This document shows positions 1 through 12,819 of a DNA stretch of 64,000 nucleotides, piece by piece. Location of the stretch: positions 12,710,850-12,774,849 of the forward strand of contig NC_050102.1 of NCBI RefSeq assembly GCF_902167145.1. Direction: 5' to 3'. Each line of letters opens with the position of its first letter. Within the stretch, counting starts at the first letter, position 1. The notes beneath the pieces were generated by a model. That model did no database searches. It was not told the origin of the DNA and saw nothing but the letters and a program-made list of their open reading frames with translations. A program made the translations under genes and the position numbers. The DNA comes from Zea mays (lineage: Eukaryota; Streptophyta; Magnoliopsida; Poales; Poaceae).

Positions 1-1020
1 CCGGTTTGTCATCTTCACTACCTGTACTCTTTAATAGTACAACCACTCGAGACTGTGTGGGCAGTCACTCAATCTGAACTCGTACGGTCCAACCCCAGGG
101 TTATGAAGGCTGGGGAGCACCGGGAGGATAAGGAGGGGGAAAGTTTTGTCCGGTTTGGACATGGTGGTGGCCTAACTCCTTCCGGATAACCGTTAAGGTT
201 AGGACGTGCGGGGAAAGAAAGAGAGTCGGATTCGGGTCTCATTGGCCATGGGATCGCAGAGCCGAACTAGTGGGTAAAGTGTACACCTCTGCGCAGAGTT
301 TGAAAACCTATTCGAATAGTCTGTGTCCACAGGAATGGACGAGTCTGGTATGGTATGGCAATTAGTGTTTTGTTTTCAAAAAAAGAGGTGCGTTTGAGAA
401 AAGTGGTTTTTAAAAGGTTCGGCGGTTGAGCCGTGAGCTATGGTGGACGGGAAGTCCAGTAGCTGTTTTTGAAAATGAAAACCAGTGGGAACTGCTGAGA
501 TACCTGGATGGTTTAGTCCAGGGGATTTTGTTATAATACTGAAAAACTTCCTGCTCCTTTTGGAGAGGATGCGCTTTGCAAAAATACAAAATGTTTTTCA
601 AAACAACTCTGCATAAAATATTGCTGTTTCTGCAAAATATCCTGAGCTCCACATATTCCATGCATTATATCTGATTTCCCCATTCCGCGGGTGAAGGTGG
701 GCTGCTGAGTACGTTTGTACTCACCCTTGCTTATTTGTTGTTTTTCAGAAAAAGGAGATCGGGTAAGAGTTACGACTGTTCCCAACCTTGCCTGTGGCTG
801 TTGGACCGCTGAATTGCTTCACTGCGTATATCGGGCTGCTTCAGCCCCACTCTGATGATATGTCCCGAGTTGTGGACCAACTCTTAAAGTTGATCGCCAC
901 CTTTATAGGTTTGTCTCGTTTAAGCAGATCTAGAATCATCTGATGTATAAATGTGTTTACTAGCCTCCTGGGACTAGTAATTGTATCACATTTGAGTCCG
1001 AGAGGATTGGGGACGCTTCA
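1..1020 (+). mobile_element. 3' part of a long Gypsy-type LTR (LTR-X, copy 1)
   Basis: Non-coding. Bases from about 10 to 600 align with 49770-50368, for example in the shared 'gggttatg..ggctggggagcac' block and the 'gatggtttagtccag' block. The right end is sharp: '..gggacgcttca' ends at 1020 and the reading frame of a galactosyltransferase exon starts at 1021. A CA end followed at once by coding sequence, with no tRNA primer site, suggests a 3' LTR or solo LTR in plus orientation. That orientation is also suggested by the TATA box in copy 2. The LTR start lies outside the window. The expected 5-bp target duplication is CATAC (1021-1025), whose partner is not visible. Confidence 0.75.
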
Positions 1021-1648
1021 CATACTGGCAGAACTTCCAGCTGTGGGAATATTGGACAAGCTTTGTTGCATTAAATTTCTCGACCCATAGACCCATACTT
1101 ACATCTTCCATCTTAAACAACTGCAAGACAGGCCGATTTTTACATCAGGAATTCAAGTTTGTGAAAAGTATTCTGGATAAGGAAGCAGCTCAAACTTACT
1201 CTTAAGCTCTGATTAGCATGCTGTGACACAATGAATTTTGCTATGTCACCAGAAATCACATAGCCTGGTCCATTTGCATATGGTGGGTTGATATCCTCAG
1301 GCCACTCCTGTGGTAATTTATTGATAGGAGTCAGGACGGGCAATGAAGAAAATGAGGTATGTGACGGTGGCACAAGATGTGCTGTAATTTACACAGATAT
1401 AAACTGAGTAGGAAATGAAGGGCATATGTTGCCATTTGCCAATGTTGGCAACTCCTAAACTGAAATGAGATTACCTCGTTTGTAACTGCACATTTTCCAG
1501 TTCTCAATGGTCTATGCAAGAGGTTAAGATTCCCCATATATAATGGTTTGTCACCGTTGTTCAACTTGATGTGTCTCAGAACCACATCTACTCTCACAAA
1601 TGTATCATCGTCACATTTCATAATGTTCGTAGCAGTCAAGTTCTGAAC
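1021..1648 (-). pseudogene. Plant beta-1,3-galactosyltransferase gene fragment (three exons)
   Basis: Three exons with good splice sites can be read on the minus strand: 1475-1648, 1200-1307 and 1021-1120, with donors GTAATC and GTAAGT and acceptors TTATAG, CCACAG and TTGCAG. The peptide contains KCDDDTFVRVD (the metal-binding DxD-type motif of GT31 enzymes), LLHRPLRTGK, YANGPGYVISGDIAKF and [12 protein letters not shown], which are conserved blocks of plant Galactosyl_T proteins that add galactose to arabinogalactan or N-glycan chains in the Golgi. Upstream exons (transmembrane anchor, galectin-like region) are missing. The last exon is cut at 1020/1021 after the FCQY block by LTR-X. This is a fragment, probably captured by the Helitron, and not a functional gene. 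Confidence 0.85.
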
Positions 1649-1871
1649 CTATAAGGTCATAAACAGTAACAAACATCATGTTCATGATTAGTCAATACAT
1701 GGTGCTTATTATTGACTGAAAGGTTTTAGATGGCAACTAAAAGTTCTAGTGACTTTCATGATTGGCATAGCCCATTACCATTAGCCTGTGCTAGAGCCTT
1801 AACCTCTACATGAAACATGTTAAAACAGAAATAATTATTGAGGATAGATAGAAACAAATCAGAAGCTATTG

Positions 1872-1990
1872 CATCCAGCTTTGAAGTGATGATGTTCTTG
1901 AGGTCTCTTCTCACGAGCCATATAAACCAGTGTGGGCAACACTTTTCCATCGACATCAAATGCTTTCCTTTTGTTTCCATCAATTAAAAT
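1872..1990 (-). pseudogene. Cellulose-synthase-like (CslE-type) exon fragment
   Basis: After a plausible acceptor (TGCTAG at 1991-1996) the minus strand reads ILIDG..., then VLPTLVYMAREKRPQ and HHHFKAG. This is the GT2 segment found in cellulose synthase and Csl proteins just before the first catalytic-core alanine/asparagine block. Homology stops abruptly at about 1872, where the frame runs into a TGA and no donor is present. Only about 40 codons remain of a protein that is normally over 700 residues. The assignment to Csl is firm; subgroup E rests on memory of the motif wording. It lies between the galactosyltransferase and ABC1K pieces, on the same strand. Confidence 0.72.
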
Positions 1991-2107
1991 CTAGCAATTG
2001 AGAACTCCTTGATCAGAATAAACATAAAAAAATGGTGAAAAGAAAAAAAAAGACAAAATACATAGCACTAAACTAATGATGGTGAACTGAGATGAGCAAG
2101 TACTTGC

Positions 2108-2545
2108 CTGAATTTTCCATCCTTGAATACAAGCTCAATTAAAGCATCTCTGAGATATGGGTTGGGATCAGTCAGTAGCCTTTTCGCAAAGTAAGGATAT
2201 GATGCAGCAAGCACCTTAAAATCAGGGTCAGCATAGAGTGCTAAATCTTCTAGTACGATGAGCAATCGCATTATCAATGCATAGTATGCTGGTACTGGAA
2301 TTGAATAGAGGCTTTAGACTTTATATCACACTATGAGAAAAATAATACAAAACAAGGAGCTAATATTTGTACAATGGCAAGCTTACCATTGAATGAGTAC
2401 TGATAGAAAACAACACCTAGGCCATCAACTATTGTCTTGAAGTTCAACTCACTCACTGTAGCATTTAGTGCATTATCAAAACAATTCTTGAAAGCATGCA
2501 CAATCGGGGAAACATCTAAATCGGTATTTAGTAACATCACAACAA
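2108..2545 (-). pseudogene. ABC1-type (ADCK/ABC1K) kinase-like gene fragment, two exons
   Basis: Exon 1 (2387 to about 2545) encodes TDLDVSPIV, VSELNFKTIVDGLG and FYQYSFN and ends at a GTAAGC donor. Exon 2 (2108-2294) begins after ATTCCAG and encodes VPAYYALI, LYADPDFKVLAASYPYFA and RLLTDPNPYLRDALIEL. The join gives FNV-PAYY in frame. These match the C-terminal part of plastid ABC1K kinases, which act in plastoglobule and prenylquinone metabolism. The kinase core is missing, so this is a fragment. Exon 2 is followed by GCAAGT, so the next intron would be of the GC-AG type or has a mutated donor. Its position and strand match the other pieces attributed to Helitron capture. Confidence 0.8.
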
Positions 2546-2559
2546 TAGTCATTCAGTTT

Positions 2560-5376
2560 GGGAAACATGTTATTTTGAAGTGAACAGTTTGGGAAACATG
2601 ACTTACTACAGTTGATAGCCTATGAAATGGATATCATTACACTTGACAGCCTACACAAACAACGGCAGAATCCAATCAAATGGATAACAAATGTTTGAAA
2701 GTTTCTTATGCTCCAGTAAAAAGATTCTCAACTTACATAAATGATTAAACAGATTTACCAGAGATATCCTTCATTTCATGCAAGTTAGAGGTTGGTCAGC
2801 TGCTCCTAATGCAACTGAGGTGGTAGACTGGTTCTGGAATTACAATGACCATGATGTATTACATGAGTGCAGAAACAGTAAAATAACAGTGTCAAATGAT
2901 AAGAAAATACAACCTTTTGTATTACCATGCCAAATGGTTTGTGATAATGCTTGAAGGCAATACTGGAGGTGACATCTTTAGTTTTTATGTAGCTATGCAA
3001 GGTACTCTGTTAATTCTTTTCAAAAAAAATATTGTGTGTTAGGAAATACAAATATATTCCTTGGCATATAATTCATACTGTTACATTGGCTCACATAGTT
3101 CTATATAATTCATACTGTTACTTGGCATTATTCTATTAATAATACGAAAAAGGGTCATATATTCACTGAAACCTATCTCCTCCGAAGGATTACTCTTTTT
3201 GTTACCCCAAAGAAGCTTTTTCTTCTGATCAGTGGATAGGCGCCCAGTTCTAGCACCAAATGCTGCAATGTTCCTATTCACTGCTATAAAACACGATGGG
3301 ATGATCAATGATGCAAGCCATGGCTCAAATTGTCAGGAAATATGCTACTACTATGGCTATCTCACTGGATGTCATATGTTTTTTGTGTTATCAATTATCG
3401 GTGGCTCAGTGCAATGTTCAGAACATCAAGATCATCAGATACAATTTCCATTTTCTTCAAACCATGCAGCATTGCTGATAGGTGAACACACTAATGTAAA
3501 GACAAGCACCAGAAAAAAAGAAAACAATTAGCTAAGGAGAATATAGGTCTTGAAGATATGACAGGAATGGACAAAATGAAGTGTTGGAACAATACGATAT
3601 GAGGAAATGCGTAACTAATTCAGCATCTTTCATAGCTGCAACTTTAGCTGCATTCACACCATCTACGGTTCCTGCTGAGTTATCGAAGGCTTCAGTTGTG
3701 ACTGATGGTTTGGCATCTGTGGATTTCCATAGATTTACACTGCATGAGATTGAATATAGAAAAGTATGCACTGAAAAGAGAGTACATGAATGAAAAATCA
3801 ACTAACCCCCTGGATTATCAACATCTGTGGATTATCAACATTTAATCCAGACTACAAGAACCACTTATAAGTTACCCGTACATCATTTAATACCTAACCA
3901 TACAAACACAACTTCGGTAAAAAAACGAGATCAGTTATCTAGCACCAGTATTTATATTATCTATAGGAATCAACAATGCAGGTATAGGGAAACATTGTTT
4001 TTACCCAACAGCTATCGAAAACAACCAGCCATTTAAAAAGCCGATTAGGTGGCCACTTAATCAAAATACCATCCCACAGCTCATGCAGTGGATAAGTATA
4101 GGAGGTGGAATGCAGCCAAGTCCCAATTAATTGCATAGGATGTTGCTCAAATCGCACTGACATACTCTAGAAATCCCAGTTAACGACGTGGAGGAGGTAG
4201 AGCCGGAGGGGGAGGCAGTGACCAACCTGGTGGCTCGGGCGAGGTCCTCCATGGACCGTGGCAGTGCTCCCGTCTTCGCTCGAGATGTTGAATCAAATAA
4301 ATTGCAATGCCTACTTAACATTGTGAAACCAGGTTGACAATAGTCCCGAACCTGTAGTGTTTTACATGCTCAGTTTTATTCCCCTGGATCCAGACCTTGA
4401 GCAAATATTCATAGAAGCTGAACAGTTGCCACGAGAGTTAAAGGCACAAATTCTAAATTCATAAAATCTAATCACTGGACTGCTGCAATTAATTTCATTT
4501 CAATAGAGGATGCATGAAAATGTAGTCAATGAGTACATGATTATAGGTTCAAATGAAGAACACACAAGTATGTTAGTGACCACATACCTTTACTCTGATG
4601 AAGAGTAGAGTGAATGAAAGAAAGGATGACAGCAAATAGTATGAACAAGACCATCTCCTGAATATATACTGGTTAATAGACACCTTTAGATTGATGTTGG
4701 TACAAGAGACATGAGTAAAGATTCTTTTTTTAGAAATACAAAAAATTGAATATCCAGTTCAACTGAGTTGTGTAGCCAACCAAGCATATTACTAATAAAC
4801 AAATTAGTAAGAAGGAATGGTAACTTGATATGTTCCATATGCTAGGGATAATTCCTTAGGATAGGCTTACCTTCAAGGCCTCTAGGGAGCACATCACAAC
4901 CAACAAATGGTGCCATCGCAGGCAGCTCCTGAACATGGTTCCTTTTATAAACTCTGACTAACATCGCTCAATCTTCTATTGTCAATTGCTAGAGCATCTT
5001 GGCAGCATTGTGTGACTGCTACAGTCTCTGCCATATTATTTACATGAAGAAAGCACCCAACTTGATTTTGGTGAAGATACTGAACATTGTTCCTCTATTT
5101 AAGTGAGGTGCAGTTATATATAGCTAGTTAAGTTAGGTACAAAGACCAAAGTTTATTTACTAAACAATACATGAAACATAATGAAAAGAGATCGATAACA
5201 TCTATTCAATGCTCATCTGCTTTCTTTGTTGTATCAACCAAATGACCACTAAACAATAGGAAGCTAAAAAGGAGCGAAAATAGATAAATAAAATGCAAAA
5301 AATACATATTCACCTAAAAACCAAAATAATCACGTGCATTACAAGTTATTAATTGCCATGCATTCTTCAATGTCAG
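2560..5376 (-). other. Unassigned Helitron interior with two possible captured exons
   Basis: AT-rich DNA without a long reading frame. Two short stretches look like exons on the minus strand. About 3617-3739 follows a CATGCAG acceptor and encodes NLWKSTDAKPSVTTEAF and then AGTVDGVNAAKVAAMK; I do not recognise the parent gene. At 4871 to about 4935 a peptide containing ELPAMAPFVGCDVLPRGLE runs into a GTAAGC donor at 4861-4870. A GC-rich patch at 4170-4290 resembles a 5' exon or leader. Nothing else can be supported here. The Helitron 3' end should be here or further left, but no hairpin plus CTRR was found. Confidence 0.4.
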
Positions 5377-8300
5377 CTACGGCGTAAGGACCTCCTTATA
5401 AACGATATTCTTTGTGTATGTTGCACCATTTATCGTTGAGTTCCTTTTAACCCCCTTCTTCTTCTTCTCATCATGGAATGGAATGGCAAGTATCTTCACT
5501 TTCGATCGAGCAGTGGCCCTTGATAGAGCAACATAAAGCTGGCCATGAGAAAACACTGGTTCCGGCAAGTACACACCAACATTAGGAATCGTCTGGCCCT
5601 GGGCCTTGTTAACCGTCATGGCAAAACTTAGTCTTATCGGAAACTGCTTCCTTTTAAACTGGAATGGGAATATCTCATCATCAGAGGGGCATAGGGGTAT
5701 ACGAGGCAAGAAAATTCGCATTCCAGCATGCTGGCCCGGGACAATTTCAGTATCAATACTGTTTTTTGGAAACCACGAACCACCAACCTCGTGCCGTTGC
5801 AAAGTCCATTAGCAGGGTCTATATTCCTAAGAAACATGATTGGGCATCCAACTTTGAGCTTCAGAACATGCGGGGGTAGTCCATTAGGAGTCAGCGTGTT
5901 TATAAATTCTGAGGGGTAATAGTTATTAGGATCATCCACCGCGGTGTCAAAGCTATGGTACATCATCTGCTCCCCTTGGAAACGATCGATCATCCTCATA
6001 TTTATCATATCCACCCAATCATTCCGTGTAGACAATATTGCTCTTGAAGTGATGTAGCTTGTGTTAGACATATTTTCATTTAGATTGGGGTAAATGTCAT
6101 CTATCAGTCTATCAAGGTCGCGGTCACTACCAGTATATGGCACACATACCTCATCTGGAAGACGAACATCACCATCGTGGTTAGCTTCCTCAGTTCCACC
6201 ACCGACACGCAACAAATATTCTGCAAACCATGGGTCACTCTGTGCCCTCATGTTTTGAACAATCTTTTGGTGGCACATGGATTCCCAGAGGTAAGAACTC
6301 CGTAGAGAGGCAGCAACTATCTGAGCCCTTGATCCCTTGCGCACAACAGGGAGAACTTGTCTGAAATCACCCCCGAACACAACAGTCTTCCCACCAAAGG
6401 GTAGCCCAGGCCATCCCATTATATCACGCATGCTATTGTCTAGCGCCTCAATTGCTTGTCTCTTAGTCATTGATGCCTCGTCCCAGATAATGAGCGATGC
6501 TTTTTGTAGCAACTTCGTTGTCTCGCTTTGTTTCATGAAACTACATACAGCACCATCATCAATAGTAAGTGGTATCTTGAAGCGCGAATGGGTAGTCCTC
6601 CCCCCAGGCAATATGGAAGCCGCAACACCAGATGTAGCTGTTGCAACTGCAATCTTGTCCTGACTGCATAGTGCCGCAAGCAGTGCCTTATACAGATAGG
6701 TCTTTCCAGTCCCACCAGGCCCATCCACAAAGAACACTCCATCGTTATTGGTGTCAACGACAGATAGGATCTTATCATAGGCAGACCTCTGCTCCTCGTT
6801 TAGGGTTTCTTTCATAGCAACGTCTTCTGCCGTCGGCTCGATACTTTCCTCATCGTAAATCTCTCTATCAGTACCATGTGAATCGTCATATATGTCAATG
6901 ATAGCAGGGAGAGGGAATGTCTTTATGTCTTTACCCATTGACTGCAAAATGTTTCTAATGTCAATCAGTACCATCTGCTGCACATGGGTTTTGTTTTGAG
7001 TACTACGGTGATAGTCCTCTGACATTGAGTCAAGGTGTCTTTGCCATAATTCTACCACATCATTTGGCTCGCAGTATACCAGTATTGTTGCAAACAACCT
7101 TCGTAGTGCTGACGACATTTGGTAAATAGCGGCTTCGTTGAGACACTCATCTATTGTGTCATCTGCTTCAAGCAGTCCCCTCATTTGTGCTGCCTCACGA
7201 AAAGATGGTAGTGTGTCACCATCTACTGTCCTTAGATCCGCATAGGAGGTAGCACCCGTCACATGGTTTAAGAGAAGTCGAAGATAAAAGCGCTCCCCCT
7301 CAACTGGATGAGCAGAGACGATTCTACCAACTTGTCCACCCGTGTTTCGTTTCCTCCTTTGCCACACTTTACCCTGCTGCAAAGTGTACCACTCAGGAAA
7401 ATCACGGTAAAGGATGTCCTGAGCCTCCTCGTATAGCCTATTTGCCTCAAAATATGCCGTAAGCATTGACCTATCGGCACCTGGACGTTGGACAACATGA
7501 TTTACTTTAGCACGCTCGTGAAATGACACCATGTGCATGTTTTCAAGATGGAGCTGCAGTTGCATCAGTGGTGGAGAGTTTTGACTTAGATCAAAGCTGA
7601 ATATCCTCCAGAGGGCTTCTAGAGGGGTCACCCACCAAGCATCTCTATACTGCTTGATCACATCAACGTCACCATCAGCCTTGTTTGCATCTGTCACAGC
7701 CACAGACGCACGATTGTGGCCTTTGTATATGTATTTGAACAAGTATTTGACAGCCTTGATGCTCCCGCACGCCTCAACATTGATGTGACAGTTGAAGAGC
7801 CGGAGGAGGTAAGGGTTGTAAGGGACGACCCATCTGTTGTCCAATTCACAACCTCGAACCGTTTCCTTACGCCCATCATCACGACGCCTATAAATAGGAT
7901 ATGAATCCTTTCCTTGAGACGTTGCATTGCTAAAAGCTCTAGGATAATGGTTTTTGCATGAAGCACGACCCTTAGTGCATGGGCATTTAGGATTTAGCAA
8001 CCGCACGGTCCATGCATCATATGCTTGATAACCATCTTGTACAGTTGGGGGTACTTCTTCTTGTCAAGGATCTCAGCAGAGATAAGGAGATCATACTGAT
8101 CGGGGCAAGTTAGCTTGTACTTTCTCTGCATGATGAGTAGGAAATGGGCATGAGGCAAACCTCGCTTCTGGAACTCCACGACATAGACATAAGACCGGAT
8201 TTTTCCAAGAATATGATGCTTAGTCAATCTCTTCTTCAGTTCCTCTAGTTTTGCATGGAATATGCGAACAACAAGGTCCGGACGATCCTGTGGTGACTGC

Positions 8301-10992
8301 ATAGGCAGAAGCTCTGTGGTTATTTCATCCCAATTGGGGTTGCACGTCATAGTGAGGAATATGTCTGGCTTCCCAAACTTCCGCACAAGGGCCATAGCAT
8401 CCATATACCGGCGTCTCATGTCACGAGGACCACCGATAAATGATGTAGACAACACAGTTCGCTTTCCAATTTTGTCTGCTCTGTTCTCTCCTTCATGCAA
8501 GCTATCTACCAAACCCTTGTATAGATCCGCCCTTAATCTGTCTTGGTTTTTACGTATGAAATCCAAACGAGAGCTCTCAATCTTGATGTAGGTATCAACT
8601 GCGAACTGTTGGAAAAGTCGCTTCCCATAAAGTATTGGATTGAATATACCTGGGCGACTTTGGAATCTGTAGCAATAATAATCACGTACAGACACACATA
8701 GATGGCTGGGTCGTTCTGCAGCCACATGGTTTAGTAATTAGTGTTGATAAAAACATACTTAACAAGGATTATATTAGAATCACAAAGAAACAACTAACCA
8801 GTATCATCATCGTTTGCATCCCTTGTCCTATGTTGATCGCGATATGCGTCTACTTCGTCCATGGAAACATTGGACTTAGGAATATTTGCATGACATCCAA
8901 GTTCACCTTTAGGAAAAAACAATGGGTATGATAGTGCATCATAACATCCATGGTATGAACAGATCCCGTGGCTTGACCTATCTTTCCCATGCAACATAAC
9001 ACTATTACTGAATTGACCTCGATGTTCACTCCCCTCAATCCAAACTGCAGCAACCTCCGAAGTGATGGGTACATTATATAACTTCTGGTTCAGCGTTTGG
9101 TCAAGGTTCAAGGCGATATGGTAGTTTTCAACGTTATCAACGTGCCCCATACTCCTAAGGTGCTCAGAGTATGGGTTTCCCTTAAATATTTCAACCAACT
9201 GTTTAATAATGGCCTTGTCTTTCTCAAGTTGCTCTTGACGACATTTACAATATCTATGCTCGAGACTGGGATAACATCATAGAAGTAAAGTTCAAGGTGT
9301 TTATGTTCTGCCCCATCTTCCCTACCGAATGACCTTACGTTGTGGTACATCATGCCATGTGCACGAAACGTGTAGATACCACAATCCATGTTTGTAGTCA
9401 TACTGTCAAGGCAACAATATAGAGAAGTGAACGAGAAATGGCCGTTAAAAAATCGAATGTTATCACGAAAATGCCTCGCATCAGCATCTGCACACTCCCA
9501 CAACCTCCTAAGCTGGGGCGGGGTCTCCAATGCGGCTGGATTAATCTGTCCATTACGACAACAAAATCCAGGTGGTTCATACTGAAACTTCTTCGCTTTG
9601 CAGTAATCACCGTCAGCAACAGTGCTCAGCAAATGTGTTTCTTCAGGTATGTTACTATACACCTTGTCGTACAAGTCAGGTACGTCAAGGTTGACAGTAT
9701 AGGCATCTTGGGTTTCATCAATCTCAATATCCTCACCAGATTCACCATCTAAATTTGTTTTGAAAGAACAACAGATAAGACACACAACTTGAGAAACTTT
9801 TAAATCATATATCCTATATTCCTATATTAAAATAGTACGTAAATACCTTGCCCAGCGAATAGGTATCCTTCTTCTTCATCATCATCTTTAAAAAGTACAG
9901 TCTCATCATCATCCCCTGTAAAGAACACACCTTAATCATATTAACCACTAAGAATAATTAGGGAACTAATCATGGAATGAGCTTGTAATTACCATTGGTG
10001 GTAATAGTCGAGTTTGTCTGGTGCTGCTTCCCAACGTCTACTCCTTCAGTCATTTTGTCACTATTTGTGGCAGGGATTGTACACGGACCGATACTTTCTA
10101 TTAATATAATGGAAAATTGTGTTAAGTCATTTGGCCACTATAATTCATGTGTTAGATCAATTAAAGATGTATTAGTAGTTACCATTGTTGTTGATCTCAA
10201 AAGTAGTCAGGTGATCAATTTCATTGTCCCCATCACTCTCCATTTCACGATCCATGGTTGCAGTAGAAAACTTTCTTCCAATGACTGATTGAAATTCTTG
10301 GTTTTGACGAGATACCCGGATCTGTCTTTCGCCATACGACACATGACGTTTATGTCCTTTTCGTCTAGGAGACGTTGTCAGGTTGTTTGTCTCAACATCC
10401 TCAGCCACCAATGGAGTAGGAACAAATGGTGTTGGGATCAATTCAGGAATAGCCATGTGCTCGGAGCTAAATAGAGACCCAGTAGGTGCTTGAGCATCTA
10501 TGGAACTCCACACAAGCTCCGGGGTAAAATTAGGGTTCTCAATGGCGATTGAGTCCTGACTTAGCATCTCTTGTTGTCTTATTCTATAGTTTTGCCTTGC
10601 ACTCTTTTGACATGGTTTCATATTACGCAACGTCCTTTGTTCCCTAGTTTGAGTTGCACATCGAGCTCTTTCTCGGATTCTCTTACGTTCCTTTGCCTCT
10701 AACACTTTTGAATACTCATGGTGTACAACATTTTCTTTGTTGCATGACGCACGACGTTTCTTCAATTCATTTTTTTTTTATCACTCATCTCCGCGTATCG
10801 TGCTCGTTCTCTTTCCCGTTTATGTTGTCTTGCATCCGCACATCCTACTGAACCATTATAGGGTTTTATTTTTTAAACCTTATTGAAATGTCAAATAAGG
10901 CATCTTATATTATTAGAAGATATACCTTCAACAGTGATGTTGGACAGTTCTTTTAATGGAGAACGAGCATCATTATTTGGGAGCGGGTCCAT
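5377..10992 (-). pseudogene. Helitron Rep/PIF1-like helicase (RepHel), six exons, four frameshifts
   Basis: Exons on the minus strand: 10926-10992 (start ATG, MDPLPNNDARS), 10183-10847, 9993-10097, 9847-9915, 8799-9748 and 5377-8715 (stop), about 1,730 codons. Introns are GT-AG and join in phase. The HUH nuclease has FLTMTCNPNWDEI, the metal site GLPHAH, and the two-tyrosine motif YLFKYIYKG. The helicase has Walker A GPGGTGKT, Walker B IIWDEAS, GGDFRQVLP, LKVGCPIMFLRN and [10 protein letters not shown]. The basic N-terminus (REREARYA-type repeats) is also typical. Breaks: an A-run at 10770-10779 with the wrong length, a shift near 9270, one base missing near 8000 (after HGPCG), and an A6 run near 5766 where seven fits. 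There are no nonsense substitutions. The protein nicks, unwinds and transfers the rolling-circle strand; this copy needs trans help or is dead. Confidence 0.93.
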
Positions 10993-11029
10993 CTACGTAT
11001 TTCAGGCAGCCACAAAACCTATATGAGAG

Positions 11030-11900
11030 GATGAGTCACCTTATCATACTTCAACAAAGGATAATATACGCTCAATTTCCAATCGGATAACATTGATTCG
11101 TAAAGATAGGGAAAGTCCTAACGAGCAAATTGGTACGTTCAGTTAAATGGTAGGCAATCATTGAGAATCAAAGTCAACATATAAGACTAACTCCAACAAG
11201 GACCTCTAAAGGGTCCTATACCCTAAATTTAAAGGATAAGGTCGTCCTCTACTCCCTCCAGCAGTGTCCTCTAAACGGTCCTCTAAATTTAGAGGACGCT
11301 GCTGGATCCTCTATATATGTATGTACAAAAATTAAAAATTACAAATGTCTCTAATATAAGTATTTTAGTATAGAGGACATGATTTAGAGAATGTTGTTGA
11401 AGAGGAAAGAAATATAGAGAATGTAATCATTTTAGGTTGTCTCCAACAAGGGAATGCAAATGGTTATATACGCTATATTTAGCGTTTCTCATCCTCCTAA
11501 AGCTGTCCAACAGCGTCCTCTATCATGTCCGCTAAATTATAGTGCTTGTCCTTCGGCCGCTACATTTGGCGATGTACTGTGTATCCTCTATCCGTCCAAA
11601 CCGCCGGCTCATTGTTGTTCCTAACGCATGCGCGCGAATAGCCGGAGACGAGCACCAACGCGTCATGATAGTGCACAGATGCTTCTACGAGCGACGCCAA
11701 CAGAAGGGAATTTGGGGATTTGCACTCTTGGGAATTGAAATAAAAATACATTTCCAATTTTTAATGTAATATATTGAGGGCGAAATTATATGAAAAGATA
11801 GAATAAATATTGTTGAGTTCTTTGGAAACCAAGTGTGGGTTGCTAAATCCTTCAGGTATGCTTATATTCATAATCATAGCTAAATGTCTTGTTGTCTATT
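11030..11900. repeat. AT-rich MITE-like repeats with 'ctccaacaag' ends
   Basis: Two copies of 'ctccaacaag' occur at 11191 and 11441. The first is followed by palindromic blocks ('tcctctaaatttagagga' near 11278) and ends near 11405 with an imperfect inverted partner ('gttgttgaagag'). A third, inverted relative ('tgttgctggag') lies near 14467. This looks like one or more small non-autonomous DNA elements. The superfamily and target duplication could not be settled by reading. Beyond the start of the helicase gene (10993) there is otherwise no coding sequence. Confidence 0.4.
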
Positions 11901-12819
11901 TACATTCCTTGGTTTTATGAGTCCTTATGGATTTTTGCTTTATGCATCTGTTAACAGAGAAATATGATATGGGAGGCAACAGCTTTTCTGTTGGATGTTC
12001 TGAAACCAAACTTGCCAGAGCATGCTTTTCTTCAAAGCAAGGTTTTCATCTTTGTCGTTGGAACACGAATGGTTGCGCTTGGATGTTTACATTATTCTTT
12101 TCTCAGCAGTTTCTGTCTATGGTGGCGTACATCCTCTGCACCAGTTTTTTTGGAAGTAGCATAAGACTATGGGCTGGCTAGCATAAACAAGATAAGATAA
12201 TGGATCTTCTATTTACAAATAAATAAAACATTTGATTTAAGTTAGCACCAAAAAATACCATCTCTGGTTTCTAATAGAATACTTGTATAAAAAGACCTGA
12301 AGATAAGCTGATAAACAGGAAACGAGCAGAAAGTAGAAGAAGATAACTTTGCCAGTTCTACCCAAAGTTTTAAGCACTGGCTGGTCCACTAACGGGAAAT
12401 CGAGGAAGAAATAGTTCAGTTTATGAAACTTGAAAAACACCAGCAAGTAAATGTGGGCCCCACATTAACAAAGGCAGAATTGTAACATGCCAACTAACAA
12501 AAACTGTGTTAGTATGTTTTCTGTCTGCAAAATAGTCGATATGTTCTACCTCATTGATAGTGTTTGCTTATGAGAATTAGAAACACCAACTTCGTCCTAA
12601 TTCTGATTACATAACCATCTGCATTGTATCTTTTTAAAACGTGCTTATATTGATGATTTAAGGTGTGGATTTGATTAGTGTGTGCAGTCATCTTGTATTT
12701 TCATACTTTACTTTCTTTTTGTTCATTGCTTAGGTGGTTTGTTAGTCAGATTACTCATTGCGTATGCATATACACTTGTTGTTCATTAGGTAAAATGCAA
12801 GGATGTTGTCAACTGGCTA

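Noticed and set aside
5331..5342. Possible Helitron 3' end (TAATGCACGTG on the minus strand)
   Set aside because: It matches only the core of the remembered consensus. The required CTRR end and the hairpin are absent.
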